Below, one piece after another: positions 15,985 through 23,909 of a stretch of DNA of 64,000 bases (positions are counted from its first letter, which is position 1; every line of letters begins with the position of its first letter). The DNA is from Rhodococcus sp. (in: high G+C Gram-positive bacteria) (GTDB lineage Bacteria > Actinomycetota > Actinomycetes > Mycobacteriales > Mycobacteriaceae). The notes beneath the pieces are model-generated. The model ran no database searches, was not told where the DNA came from, and saw nothing but the letters and a program-made list of their open reading frames with translations. A program made the translations under genes and the position numbers. Location of the stretch: NCBI RefSeq assembly GCF_023264675.1, contig NZ_JAHFVG010000026.1, forward strand, positions 1-64,000. The letters run 5' to 3'.

Positions 15985-16881
15985 GTGTCGAACAACAAGC
16001 AGCGACGAGTCATTCTGACCGGCGGAAACACCGGTATCGGCTACTTCACCGCTCTGGAGTTGGTGAAGCAGGGCGACCATGTGACGTTGGCGTGCCGGAA
16101 CGTTGACAAGGCCAACGCGGCGGCGGAGAAGATCGCAGCGGAAGCACCCCAGGGCACCGTCGATACAGCACAACTCGACCTCGCCGACCTCGGGTCGGTT
16201 CGATCGTTCGCCGAGTCGGCACCCGCCACCATCGACGCGCTGATCAACAACGCGGGCGTCATGATGCCCGCGAAGCGAACCGAGACGAAGGACGGGTTCG
16301 AGCTTCAGTTCGGAACCAACCACCTCGGCCATTTCGCGTTGACCGGCCACTTGCTCCCCAACCTCCGCGCAGCGAACGACGCACGCGTCGTGACAGTGTC
16401 TTCTGTCGCGCACAAGCAGAATCCCAAACTGAACTTCGACGATCTCCAGGCCACCCGCGGCTACAACCCCCAACGCGGATATGCCAATTCGAAACTGTCC
16501 AATCTGTTGTTCGCCCTCGAACTGCAGCGGCGACTCGACAAAGCCGGCATCCCGGTCACCAGCACTGCGGCGCATCCCGGTATCTCCGAAACTGCGCTCT
16601 ACACCAGCCCCGACGGCTTGGGCAGCTCAAAAATCTTGTCTTTCGGCGCAGCGATCGGCCTGAAGTTCATCTCCCAGTCGGCGAAAGCCGGAGCGCTTCC
16701 GACGCTGTATGCGCTCGAAAGCGGCGAGCCGGGCTCGTACACCGGACCCAAGTCTCTGTTCGAATCACGCGGCGCCCCTGGCCCCGCCAAGATCTCGGAC
16801 AAGGCGCAGGACCCGGCACTCGCCGAAAAGCTGTGGGAAGCAAGCGAAAAGCTCACCGGAGTGGTCTACGACCTCAGCTGA
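15985..16881 (+). CDS. Short-chain dehydrogenase/reductase (retinol dehydrogenase/protochlorophyllide reductase-like)
   Basis: The 298-residue enzyme has the nucleotide-binding TGGNTGIG, the NNAGVM motif, the catalytic serine in TVSSVAHKQ and the YANSK active-site Tyr/Lys, followed by the HPG segment AAHPGISETALY typical of the WWOX/retinol-dehydrogenase-like group. It should be an NADP-dependent oxidoreductase in the cytoplasm; the substrate is unknown. The GTG at 15985 was chosen because TACCCT at 15972-15977 is a -10 ending 7 nt before it. It converges on a TetR gene with 34 bases between the stops. Confidence 0.9.
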   Translation: MSNNKQRRVILTGGNTGIGYFTALELVKQGDHVTLACRNVDKANAAAEKIAAEAPQGTVDTAQLDLADLGSVRSFAESAPATIDALINNAGVMMPAKRTETKDGFELQFGTNHLGHFALTGHLLPNLRAANDARVVTVSSVAHKQNPKLNFDDLQATRGYNPQRGYANSKLSNLLFALELQRRLDKAGIPVTSTAAHPGISETALYTSPDGLGSSKILSFGAAIGLKFISQSAKAGALPTLYALESGEPGSYTGPKSLFESRGAPGPAKISDKAQDPALAEKLWEASEKLTGVVYDLS

Positions 16882-16915
16882 TCTCCGCACGTCCCTGTGC
16901 AGGTCGGCACCTGGT

Positions 16916-17446
16916 TTATGTCTTCGGGAGCATGTACGCCTTCCGCGCACCCTGCAGATAGGTGGCGACGGGAGTCCGTAGATCGTTCGCTCCCTGACCC
17001 AGTCGCGCCACGACCAGCCCCTCGCACAGCGCGACGTATCCCTCGGCAATTGCCCTGTCGTCGAACAGCTCGGTTGCTCGTTCGATCGAGAAGAGACACC
17101 CGGCGAGCGTGGTGCGATCCGCGCTGTCGATGCTCGGATCGATGAGCAGTGCGTGGCGCGCGCGCAATTGCTGTGCTCGCCCGTCGAGCAGACGCTTGAG
17201 GTAGAGCACGGTGGTCGTGACGGGTTCCTGCCCTTCAGCGATCAAGGCTGCGAAGTCGGACCTGGACGACTCGGCGATTCTCTCGATGACCGCGGACAGC
17301 AGCGCATCCTTCGTCCGGTAGTAGTACGACGTCGAACCTGCTGGTAGCCCGAGCTCGGTATCGATTGCGCGATGAGTCAACGACCGCAGGCCGGCGTCGG
17401 CAATGAGCCTCGTTGCTGCGTCGGCAATCACACTTCGTCGGTCCAT
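16916..17446 (-). CDS. TetR-family transcriptional regulator
   Basis: The 176-residue protein has the N-terminal helix-turn-helix (DRRSVIADAATRLIADAGLRSLTHRAIDTELGLPAGSTSYYYRTKDALL), with the characteristic YYYRTK end of the recognition region, and a helical ligand-binding domain. The frame is open far upstream through the ZapE gene, but the TetR domain begins at the ATG at 17446. It is divergent from zapE with 33 bases between starts, and a perfect 18-bp dyad there is its likely operator. Confidence 0.9.
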   Translation of the reverse strand: MDRRSVIADAATRLIADAGLRSLTHRAIDTELGLPAGSTSYYYRTKDALLSAVIERIAESSRSDFAALIAEGQEPVTTTVLYLKRLLDGRAQQLRARHALLIDPSIDSADRTTLAGCLFSIERATELFDDRAIAEGYVALCEGLVVARLGQGANDLRTPVATYLQGARKAYMLPKT

Positions 17447-17454
17447 ACCGATTG

Positions 17455-17472
17455 ACTCTACATCTGTAGAGT
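17455..17472. promoter_or_regulatory. Palindromic operator between tetR-type gene and zapE
   Basis: ACTCTACA-TC-TGTAGAGT is a perfect dyad of two 8-bp arms with a 2-bp spacer. It fills the 33-bp gap between the two divergent starts, so the TetR protein could repress both genes from here. Confidence 0.75.
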
Positions 17473-17479
17473 TCAGTTC

Positions 17480-18379
17480 ATGAACTTCAGTGTCAGCCGA
17501 ACGGCCTTCGAGTCCGAATTCCGACTCGATGCCGCGCAACTTGCCGCTGTCGACGAGCTCACTGCAGCCGACCACGGCGGGATGTATCTGTGGGGGCCCG
17601 TCGGGCGGGGCAAGACGTGGCTCCTCGATCGCTACTTCGACGGCGTCGCGAGCAACCGAAAGAAGCGGGTCCACTTCCACAGCTTCTTCCGCGATCTCCA
17701 CGCGTCGTACTTCCGTCACGGATTCTCGATCGACGCGGCCATCGACGAACTTCTCGGCGACACCGATCTCCTGTGCTTCGACGAGTTCCACGTCCATGAT
17801 GTCGCCGACGGCAGGCTCATTTCTCGGATGCTCGACGCTCTGTTCTCGCGGCGAATCACGCTGGTCGTCACCTCGAACTACCCGCCCGACGGATTGCTCC
17901 CGAACCCGCTGTTCCACGAGACGTTCGTCCGGGCGATCGAGCTGCTGAAGGCCGAACTCCGCATCGTGAACATCGACGGACCCGTCGACTACCGCTCGCG
18001 CGGCGAACACACGTCGACGTTCTCGCAGGGAAAGTGGACAGTGGACCCCGGAGCGACACGGGGAAAAGACCAGGCAAAGCGGCTGGGCACCTGCTGGACC
18101 TTCGACGAACTCTGCAATTCCCCGAGGTCGACGGGTGACTACCTGGGGATGATCGACAGGCACGAGATCGGCGCAATCAGCGTTGTTCCGAGGTTCGCCG
18201 ACGCGAACACGGACGCAGTTCAGCGCTTCTTCAACCTTGTCGACGTGCTGTACGACCGGGACGTTCGCGTGGATTTCCGTTCCGACATTCCACGATCGTC
18301 GCTCGCTGACGGCTGCGAGGGTCTGGACAGCGAGCGGATCGTCAGTCGGCTGTCTCAATTGCAGTCAGAGCATCTCTGA
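17480..18379 (+). CDS. zapE: AFG1/ZapE-like ATPase (cell division protein ZapE)
   Basis: The 299-residue P-loop ATPase has Walker A GPVGRGKT (K45), Walker B LLCFDEFHVHD and the arginine-containing segment RLISRMLDALFSRRITLVVTSNYPP that defines the AFG1/LACE1/ZapE family. The E. coli protein acts at the division septum and the mitochondrial relatives help to degrade respiratory subunits. At 299 residues it is shorter than E. coli ZapE (375) and typical of actinobacteria. The ATG at 17480 follows the TetR-type operator directly. Its 3' end overlaps an opposing small gene by 38 bases. Confidence 0.85.
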   Translation: MNFSVSRTAFESEFRLDAAQLAAVDELTAADHGGMYLWGPVGRGKTWLLDRYFDGVASNRKKRVHFHSFFRDLHASYFRHGFSIDAAIDELLGDTDLLCFDEFHVHDVADGRLISRMLDALFSRRITLVVTSNYPPDGLLPNPLFHETFVRAIELLKAELRIVNIDGPVDYRSRGEHTSTFSQGKWTVDPGATRGKDQAKRLGTCWTFDELCNSPRSTGDYLGMIDRHEIGAISVVPRFADANTDAVQRFFNLVDVLYDRDVRVDFRSDIPRSSLADGCEGLDSERIVSRLSQLQSEHL

Positions 18380-18773
18380 CGCCGGCAGTCCCGCCCGAGC
18401 GAATGAGGTCGGCTCCGCGCTCGAGAAGCACGACTTCGTTGACCTCCTGCAGCAGACCGCGGCAGGCGAGACCGGATTGCTCCCATCGAAGCACCAGCTC
18501 GAGGACGAGCCTCGCCATCGAGGCGAAGGGCTGCCGATTCGAACTCCAGGCCCAGGCACCGACTTCGATTCCGCCGACTTCGGCCAGGGCTTCGCTGAGC
18601 CGCGCACCCGTTCGACTGGGGTACGGATCGTCGACGATGGGACCGAACGCCGCGACGAAAAGCGTGGCAGCGATGTCCGTACGGTCGGCGGCCAGGAGAT
18701 TTGCCAGTTCAGGACCGCGATCGGAGTCCACCCTCTTCTTGAACACAGGGTGAGGATATAGGGAGACGCCCAC
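18342..18773 (-). CDS. Hypothetical protein
   Basis: I do not recognise this 143-residue product. It has a regular helical look (PELANLLAADRTDIAATLFVAAFG, ARLVLELVLRWEQSGLACRGLLQEVNEVVLLERGADLI) without signal peptide or membrane segment. The frame overlaps the zapE 3' end by 38 bases on the opposite strand. The start is uncertain: GTG codons at 18773 and a few codons later are both possible and no good ribosome binding site is seen. Its helical periodicity and high third-position GC support a real gene better than the overlapping 18365-18910 frame. Confidence 0.5.
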   Translation of the reverse strand: MGVSLYPHPVFKKRVDSDRGPELANLLAADRTDIAATLFVAAFGPIVDDPYPSRTGARLSEALAEVGGIEVGAWAWSSNRQPFASMARLVLELVLRWEQSGLACRGLLQEVNEVVLLERGADLIRSGGTAGVRDALTAIETAD

Positions 18774-18876
18774 AGCTGACGGCGGTCGGGGGCGACAGCA
18801 GCGGCGGGCGTCTCATTGTGCATTCGGCCCAGGTGGCGGGGTGGATGGGTCGGATTGAAAAGTTTTTTCGAGGGTG

Positions 18877-18933
18877 CAGGAGTGGAGCCTGCGGAACGAC
18901 CAGAGCACACCAGGAGTGGAGCCTGCGGAACGA
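18877..18933. repeat. Direct repeat of 23 bp
   Basis: A 23-base sequence beginning CAGGAGTGGAGCCTGCGG occurs at 18877-18899 and again, identical, at 18911-18933, in the gap before the 18963 gene. The second copy ends about 17 bases upstream of that gene's -10. Confidence 0.85.
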
Positions 18934-18962
18934 GCGGGTCGTGGAAGTTCTAGCCTTGGTCC

Positions 18963-19340
18963 ATGACTTACACAGCAGCCAATCACTGGGTTTTCGAGGG
19001 AGACGACGTCTCCGGAACGCTGGACTCCGCTTCGGTCGCGGGAGTGCTCGTCGCGCAGATCGTTCTGAGTGGAGCCACGTTCGAGTCGACAGCGGTGACC
19101 CGCGCGGATCTGGGTTACGAGGTGCGCGCGATCACCGAGCAGGAGCATGACGGGTCTTCCACTCACCTGCTCGTCGTGCTGCCTCGCGTGAACATCGAGA
19201 ACGATCCGGTCGATTTCACCTCGTACGCGGTTCTGTACACCACGCGCAGCAACGTCGCGGGTGACCGTTTTGTGCATGGTGCCCTGGAGTCGTACGACGT
19301 CAGGACCCTGTCGGGTACCGCGAAGCTGGTGAGCAGCTAG
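18963..19340 (+). CDS. Hypothetical protein
   Basis: The 125-residue product has no motif I know. It alternates strands typical of a small beta-rich domain (AGVLVAQIVLSGATFESTAVTRADLGYEVRAITEQEHDGS, then THLLVVLPRVNIENDPVDFTSYAVLYTTRSNV) and ends with LSGTAKLV. There is no signal peptide or membrane segment. A -10 hexamer TAGCCT at 18951-18956 ends 6 nt before the ATG, supporting both the start and a leaderless mRNA. It stands alone between a direct repeat and the LLM operon. Confidence 0.75.
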   Translation: MTYTAANHWVFEGDDVSGTLDSASVAGVLVAQIVLSGATFESTAVTRADLGYEVRAITEQEHDGSSTHLLVVLPRVNIENDPVDFTSYAVLYTTRSNVAGDRFVHGALESYDVRTLSGTAKLVSS

Positions 19341-19446
19341 CACGGAATAGTTCTGCGCCCGGTCGAGTTACGGTAGAAGTCAATGCAAACGCATGAACTT
19401 TCAGTCGAGGGACATGCGAGTCAAGAATTCGGCCAGGGAGCAGACC

Positions 19447-20550
19447 ATGCAATTCGGAATCTTTACCGTCGGCGACGTCACCGTCGATCCAACAACAGGT
19501 CGAGCGCCCACCGAACACGAGCGCATCAAGGCAATGGTCACCATCGCCAAGCACGCCGAAGAGGTGGGTCTCGACGTCTTTGCGACGGGCGAGCACCACA
19601 ACAAGCCGTTCGTACCGTCGTCTCCGACGACCATGCTCGGTTACGTGGCCGCGCAGACCGAGAAGCTGATCCTGTCCACGTCCACAACTCTGATCACCAC
19701 CAACGATCCGGTGAAGATCGCGGAGGACTACGCGATGCTGCAGCACTTGTCCGACGGTCGCGTCGACCTGATCATGGGTCGGGGAAACACCGCACCGGTG
19801 TACCCGTGGTTCGGCCAGGACATCCGTCAGGGCATTCCGCTGGCACTGGAGAACTATCAGCTTCTGCGACGCCTGTGGACCGAGGAGGCCGTGACATGGA
19901 AGGGCAACTTCCGCACACCGCTCGACGGATTCACCTCGACGCCGCGTCCACTCGACGACATCCCGCCATTCGTGTGGCACGGTTCGATCCGCAGCCCCGA
20001 GATCGCCGAAATCGCCGCGTACCACGGTGACGGGTTCTTCGCGAACAACATCTTCTGGCCGAAAGAGCACTACATTCAGCTGATCAACCTCTACCGCGAG
20101 CGTTACGAGCACTACGGACACGGCCGCGCAGATCAGGCCATCGTCGGCCTCGGCGGCCAGGTGTTCATGCGGAAGAACAGCCAGGATGCCGTCAAGGAAT
20201 TCCGTCCGTACTTCGACAACGCACCGGTATACGGGCACGGCCCGACCATGGAGGAATTCACCGAGCAGACCCCGCTCACAGTCGGTTCGCCGGAGCAGGT
20301 CATCGAGAAGACCCTGGCATTCGCGGACTTCTTCGGCGACTACCAGCGTCAACTGTTCCTGATGGATCACGCCGGACTGCCTCTGAAGACGGTGCTCGAA
20401 CAGCTCGATCTGCTCGGCGAGGAGGTCGTGCCCGTTCTGCGCAAGGAGTTCGCAGCGCGACGCCCCGAGGGCGTTCCGGAAAACCCGCCGACGCACGCGA
20501 GCATGCTTGCGAGCAAACAAGAGGACAAGGAAACGGCAGTTGCCGTCTAG
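19447..20550 (+). CDS. LLM-class flavin-dependent monooxygenase (luciferase-like)
   Basis: The 367-residue enzyme is a bacterial-luciferase-type TIM barrel: QFGIFTVGDV at strand 1, ATGEHHNKPF (the substrate/flavin-pocket histidines) and RVDLIMGRGNTAPVYPWFG, ending with a Gln/Glu-rich tail. This looks like the CE1758-type FMN-dependent group of actinobacteria. It would use reduced FMN and oxygen; the substrate is unknown. The start at 19447 has AGGGAG about 8 nt upstream, preferred over 19393. The following MarR gene starts inside its last codons, and pirin follows, so the three form an operon. Confidence 0.88.
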   Translation: MQFGIFTVGDVTVDPTTGRAPTEHERIKAMVTIAKHAEEVGLDVFATGEHHNKPFVPSSPTTMLGYVAAQTEKLILSTSTTLITTNDPVKIAEDYAMLQHLSDGRVDLIMGRGNTAPVYPWFGQDIRQGIPLALENYQLLRRLWTEEAVTWKGNFRTPLDGFTSTPRPLDDIPPFVWHGSIRSPEIAEIAAYHGDGFFANNIFWPKEHYIQLINLYRERYEHYGHGRADQAIVGLGGQVFMRKNSQDAVKEFRPYFDNAPVYGHGPTMEEFTEQTPLTVGSPEQVIEKTLAFADFFGDYQRQLFLMDHAGLPLKTVLEQLDLLGEEVVPVLRKEFAARRPEGVPENPPTHASMLASKQEDKETAVAV

Positions 20551-20989
20551 TACCGAACTGTCGGTCGACGCCTGGGAGGCATTGTTCCGCTCCCAGGTGT
20601 CGCTGATGCGGCGATTCACCTCCGACGACATCTGGGATCCGATCAGCCTTCGTGAGTACGACGTGCTGTTCACCCTCAGCAAGTGCTCGCCCACGAAGCT
20701 TCGACTGCACGATCTGAACAACGAAATCCTGCTCAGCCAGCCATCGCTGAGCAGGCTGTGCGAGCGGCTCGACAAGCTCGGACTGGTGACACGCGAACCG
20801 GATCCGGACGACAAACGGGGAACGGTCGTCGTACTCACCGACGACGGCCTGGCCATGCAGCGCGACATCGGACGCAAGCACGCGGCACGGATTCGCCGCT
20901 ACGTCGGGGGCGCACTGAACGACGAGGAACTCGCCACACTCGAAGCACTGTGCACCAAACTACGACTCGCGCAGGGAGACATCTCATGA
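20540..20989 (+). CDS. MarR-family transcriptional regulator
   Basis: The 149-residue protein is a winged-helix MarR: LREYDVLFTLSKCSPTKLRLHDLNNEILLSQPSLSRLCERLDKLGLVTREPDPDDKRGTVVVLT contains the recognition helix and the wing with the conserved DDKR. The TTG start at 20540 overlaps the LLM stop and has AAGGA eight bases upstream; a TTG at 20507 would give a longer overlap. Its stop overlaps the pirin start (ATGA). It probably regulates the surrounding operon in response to a small aromatic or oxidant signal (inference). Confidence 0.88.
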   Translation: MPSSTELSVDAWEALFRSQVSLMRRFTSDDIWDPISLREYDVLFTLSKCSPTKLRLHDLNNEILLSQPSLSRLCERLDKLGLVTREPDPDDKRGTVVVLTDDGLAMQRDIGRKHAARIRRYVGGALNDEELATLEALCTKLRLAQGDIS

Positions 20990-22056
20990 AAGTCGACATA
21001 CTCTCGCCCCGCGACGTTCCCCTCGGCGGGCCGCGGGCGATGACGGTTCGACGAACTCTGCCGCAGAAACAGCGGACCCTCATCGGCGCCTGGTGCTTCG
21101 CCGACCACTATGGTCCCGACAACATGGCTGGCCCCGACGACATAGGCGGCCCCGACGACATAGCTGGTCCCGACGCCACAGCCGGTCCCGATGCCACAGC
21201 CGGCAATCCAGGTATGGACGTTCCGCCGCACCCGCACACCGGGCTGCAGACCGTCAGCTGGTTGTTCTCCGGCGAGATCGAACACCGTGACAGCATCGGA
21301 TCGCACGCGATGGTCCTGCCGGGCGAACTGAACCTGATGACCGCCGGCCGCGGAATTTCTCATTCCGAGGTCTCGGTATCCGATCCCGAGCGCCCCCGAA
21401 CGCGCATTCTGCACGGCATGCAGCTGTGGGTCGCACTGCCGGGACGGGCGCGGTTCACCGCCCCCAATTTCGAACACTATGTGCCCGAACCAATTTCATT
21501 GACCACTCGTTCACCCCACGGTGCGGGCGCTCTCCTGAGGGTCTTCCTCGGAACGCTCGCCGGCAGCACATCACCGGTGGCCACGTTCACGCCGCTGCTG
21601 GGAGCCGAACTCGTCGTCGACGCAGGCGGTTCCGTCACGCTCGACATCGACCCGACATACGAGCACGGAGTCATCCTCGACGAAGGCAGCATTCAACTGG
21701 AGGGCGAAGCAGGCGCGGCAGGCACACCCGTCGCTCGCGCCGAGTTGGCCTACCTGGAACCAGGCCAGGACACTCTGACCATCCGCAACACCGGCAACGA
21801 GACCGCGCGGATGCTGATAATCGGCGGCCCACCCTTCGGTGAGCAGGTCGTGATGTGGTGGAACTTCATGGGCCGCACCCACGACGACATCGTCGCGTAC
21901 CGACAGGCCTGGCAGGACGGAAGCGAACAATTCGGCACCGTCGAGGGCTACCGCGGCCGCGGCGCGAAGCCGAACCACAAGACGGACAGTCAAGAGACCG
22001 ACTGGCGGTTACCGGCTCCGGAGCTACCCAACTCGGTGCTACTGCCGCGCGGCTGA
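20986..22056 (+). CDS. Pirin family protein with a hexapeptide-repeat insert
   Basis: The 356-residue protein is a bicupin pirin: metal ligands in PPHPHTGLQTVSWL and the histidine of AGRGISHSE, then the C-terminal cupin ending in GGPPFGEQVVMWWNF. Pirins are iron-containing and some oxidise quercetin; the role here is unknown. Between FADHY and GMDVPPHPH, where other pirins have about 8 residues, sit five copies of Gly-Pro-Asp-x-x-Ala/Gly (residues about 43-72). Translation is coupled to marR by an ATGA overlap, with AGGGAG upstream. Confidence 0.9.
   Translation: MKVDILSPRDVPLGGPRAMTVRRTLPQKQRTLIGAWCFADHYGPDNMAGPDDIGGPDDIAGPDATAGPDATAGNPGMDVPPHPHTGLQTVSWLFSGEIEHRDSIGSHAMVLPGELNLMTAGRGISHSEVSVSDPERPRTRILHGMQLWVALPGRARFTAPNFEHYVPEPISLTTRSPHGAGALLRVFLGTLAGSTSPVATFTPLLGAELVVDAGGSVTLDIDPTYEHGVILDEGSIQLEGEAGAAGTPVARAELAYLEPGQDTLTIRNTGNETARMLIIGGPPFGEQVVMWWNFMGRTHDDIVAYRQAWQDGSEQFGTVEGYRGRGAKPNHKTDSQETDWRLPAPELPNSVLLPRG
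21112..21201 (+). repeat. Five in-frame tandem copies of an 18-bp unit in pirin
   Basis: Five consecutive 18-bp units encode GPDNMA, GPDDIG, GPDDIA, GPDATA and GPDATA. The last two differ at one base only. The repeat lies in the loop before the first metal-binding histidines, so it should be tolerated by the fold. Confidence 0.9.
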
Positions 22057-22085
22057 CCGGCGAATCCCTGAAGAGCGGCGAGACC

Positions 22086-22715
22086 CTAGAAGAGGGTTGC
22101 GACCTCGTCGACCGATGCCGCGGCCCTCGACGATGCGGACCTCGATGTTGCAGCCCTAGATGCTGTGTCCCTGGATGTTGCAGCCCTGGACGCCGGGCGC
22201 GAAGCAGAATCTTTCACCGCCGGGGCACTCTTCACCGAGGAGACTGCACCGTCGGCGGGCGATCCCGAACCAGCGGCCACCGAACCAGCAGCAACCGCGC
22301 GGGCGGCTTCGCCGGCAAGTGCGTCGGCGGCTTCGTTGAAGTGATTCCCGACGTGCCCGCGAACCCACCGAAAACGAACCGGCCCGGTGCGCTCGGTGAT
22401 GGCTCGGTCGATGTTCTTGATCAGTTCGAGGTTGCTGACCGGTGCACCGCCGGACGTCTTCCAGCCCTTGCGCTTCCAGCCCGGCAGCCACTCCGAGGCA
22501 CACTTGATGGCGTACTGAGAATCCGATTCGATCAACATCGGCTCGTCGCCCGGATGGGCGAGCACAGCTTCCAACAGCGCGCGCAACTCAGCGATCTGGT
22601 TGGTGCCCGATGGTTCTCCGCCGGAAGCACTGGGACCGGTGTGATCGACCCAGGCCCACCCGATGGCACCACCAGGATTGCGAAGACAGGAACCGTCCGT
22701 ACTCACGATGATCAC
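22086..22715 (-). CDS. rnhA: Ribonuclease HI with low-complexity C-terminal tail
   Basis: Residues 1-145 are a complete RNase HI: D7 in IIVSTDGSC, the glutamate in AELRALLEAV, the aspartate in LIESDSQYAI and the terminal NEAADALAGEAAR make the DEDD set, and the basic handle PGWKRKGWKTSGG is present. It cuts RNA in RNA-DNA hybrids. The last 60 residues are an Ala/Ser/Arg-rich tail (DSASRPASRAATSRDTASR) encoded by degenerate repeats, not found in most homologues. The GTG at 22715 was chosen because the conserved strand begins with it; the open frame runs further upstream across the divergent gene. Confidence 0.9.
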   Translation of the reverse strand: MIIVSTDGSCLRNPGGAIGWAWVDHTGPSASGGEPSGTNQIAELRALLEAVLAHPGDEPMLIESDSQYAIKCASEWLPGWKRKGWKTSGGAPVSNLELIKNIDRAITERTGPVRFRWVRGHVGNHFNEAADALAGEAARAVAAGSVAAGSGSPADGAVSSVKSAPAVKDSASRPASRAATSRDTASRAATSRSASSRAAASVDEVATLF

Positions 22716-22812
22716 GGAACAGGACCCTACTTCGGCGCACCGACAATAAACAGACGCCGCGCCCTGAATAGGTACTGTGGGAAAGCATCCGAGATCGGAA
22801 GGACACCCCATC

Positions 22813-23877
22813 GTGACCGAGACCGCCCCCGCAGGAAACGCATCCGAAGCGCCGACGCCATCAGCCCTGCCGTCGTCGTTCGACGCTCTCGTCGCCCGCG
22901 AGTCCGACGGCATCACGCTCGCCGAGGAGACCGTCGACTTCGCGTTTCTGCCGACCATCGACGGGCCCGCGGTGACCATCGCCGTCGAGTATTCGTCGGT
23001 CAATTTCAAGGATGCTCTGGCGATCACTCCGAAGGGCGGGGTGGTGCGTGAGTATCCGATCGTTCCCGGTATCGACATCGCGGGCACGGTCGTCGAATCC
23101 ACGAGCGAGAGCATCGCCGTAGGGCAGAAGGTCGTCGCCCACGGCTACGACATCGGTACCGCGCAACACGGTGGCTACGCCGAGTTCGCGCGGGTGTCCG
23201 CTGAGCAGGTCGTGGCACTGTCGACTCTCTCCACCCGCGAGGCCGCCGCCATCGGCACCGCGGGATTCACCGCGGCGATGAGCGTCGAAGCGCTCCTCGC
23301 CGCTGGAATCACTCCCGACGACGGACCGATCCTCGTCACCGGGGCGAGCGGCGGAGTCGGCACCGTGAGCGTCGACCTGTTGTCCGCCGCAGGCTTCGAA
23401 GTGCACGCCTCGAGCGGCAAGGCCGGCGCTACCGAACTGCTGACCAGCCTCGGAGCCACCAAAGTTATCGGAAGACTGCCCGAGGATCCCGATGCCAAGC
23501 CCCGCCCACTCGGGCGCGCCGAATGGGCAGGCGCCGTCGACTGCGTCGGAGGAAAGACACTCGCGCACGTTCTCAGCACCACCCGCTACGGCGGGGCAGT
23601 CGCCGCGAGCGGCCTCACCGGTGGCGCCCAGCTCCCGACGACCGTGCTTCCATTCATCCTGCGTGGAGTCTCGCTCCTCGGAATCGACTCGGTGCAGCTT
23701 CCTATCCACCGGCGCCGGGCAATATGGCAGCAACTCGAATCGGCACGCCGCCCCCACCGCCTGGAACAGCTCACCACCGAGGTCGCGATCAGGGACGTCA
23801 GGTCCAGCCTGGACACCATCGGCGCCGGTGGCGTCACCGGCCGCACCGTCGTCTCGGTCGCAGGCGGTTTCCGCTAG
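22813..23877 (+). CDS. MDR-family quinone/acrylyl-CoA reductase (YhdH/AcuI type)
   Basis: The 354-residue medium-chain reductase has SSVNFKDALAITPKGGVVREYPIVPGIDIAGTVVES near the start and the NADPH-binding ILVTGASGGVGTVSVDLLSAAG near residue 175, and lacks structural zinc cysteines. The pattern NFKD-x-L and PGID-x-AG is that of E. coli AcuI (YhdH), which reduces acrylyl-CoA; the substrate here is inferred only from the family. The first 20 residues are an added disordered stretch. The GTG at 22813 has GGAAGGA upstream. It is divergent from rnhA. Confidence 0.85.
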   Translation: MTETAPAGNASEAPTPSALPSSFDALVARESDGITLAEETVDFAFLPTIDGPAVTIAVEYSSVNFKDALAITPKGGVVREYPIVPGIDIAGTVVESTSESIAVGQKVVAHGYDIGTAQHGGYAEFARVSAEQVVALSTLSTREAAAIGTAGFTAAMSVEALLAAGITPDDGPILVTGASGGVGTVSVDLLSAAGFEVHASSGKAGATELLTSLGATKVIGRLPEDPDAKPRPLGRAEWAGAVDCVGGKTLAHVLSTTRYGGAVAASGLTGGAQLPTTVLPFILRGVSLLGIDSVQLPIHRRRAIWQQLESARRPHRLEQLTTEVAIRDVRSSLDTIGAGGVTGRTVVSVAGGFR

Positions 23878-23909
23878 CGTGTCGGCCTCGGGGGCTACCC
23901 TGACGGGCG

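Noticed and set aside
16916..18358. A 480-residue TetR fusion protein
   Set aside because: The upstream 300 residues are antisense to zapE and the TetR domain begins exactly at the internal ATG at 17446, next to its operator.
18365..18910. A 181-codon minus-strand frame overlapping the 18342-18773 gene
   Set aside because: Its composition (Ser/Pro/Trp/Arg-rich) has no domain look and the other frame has regular helices.
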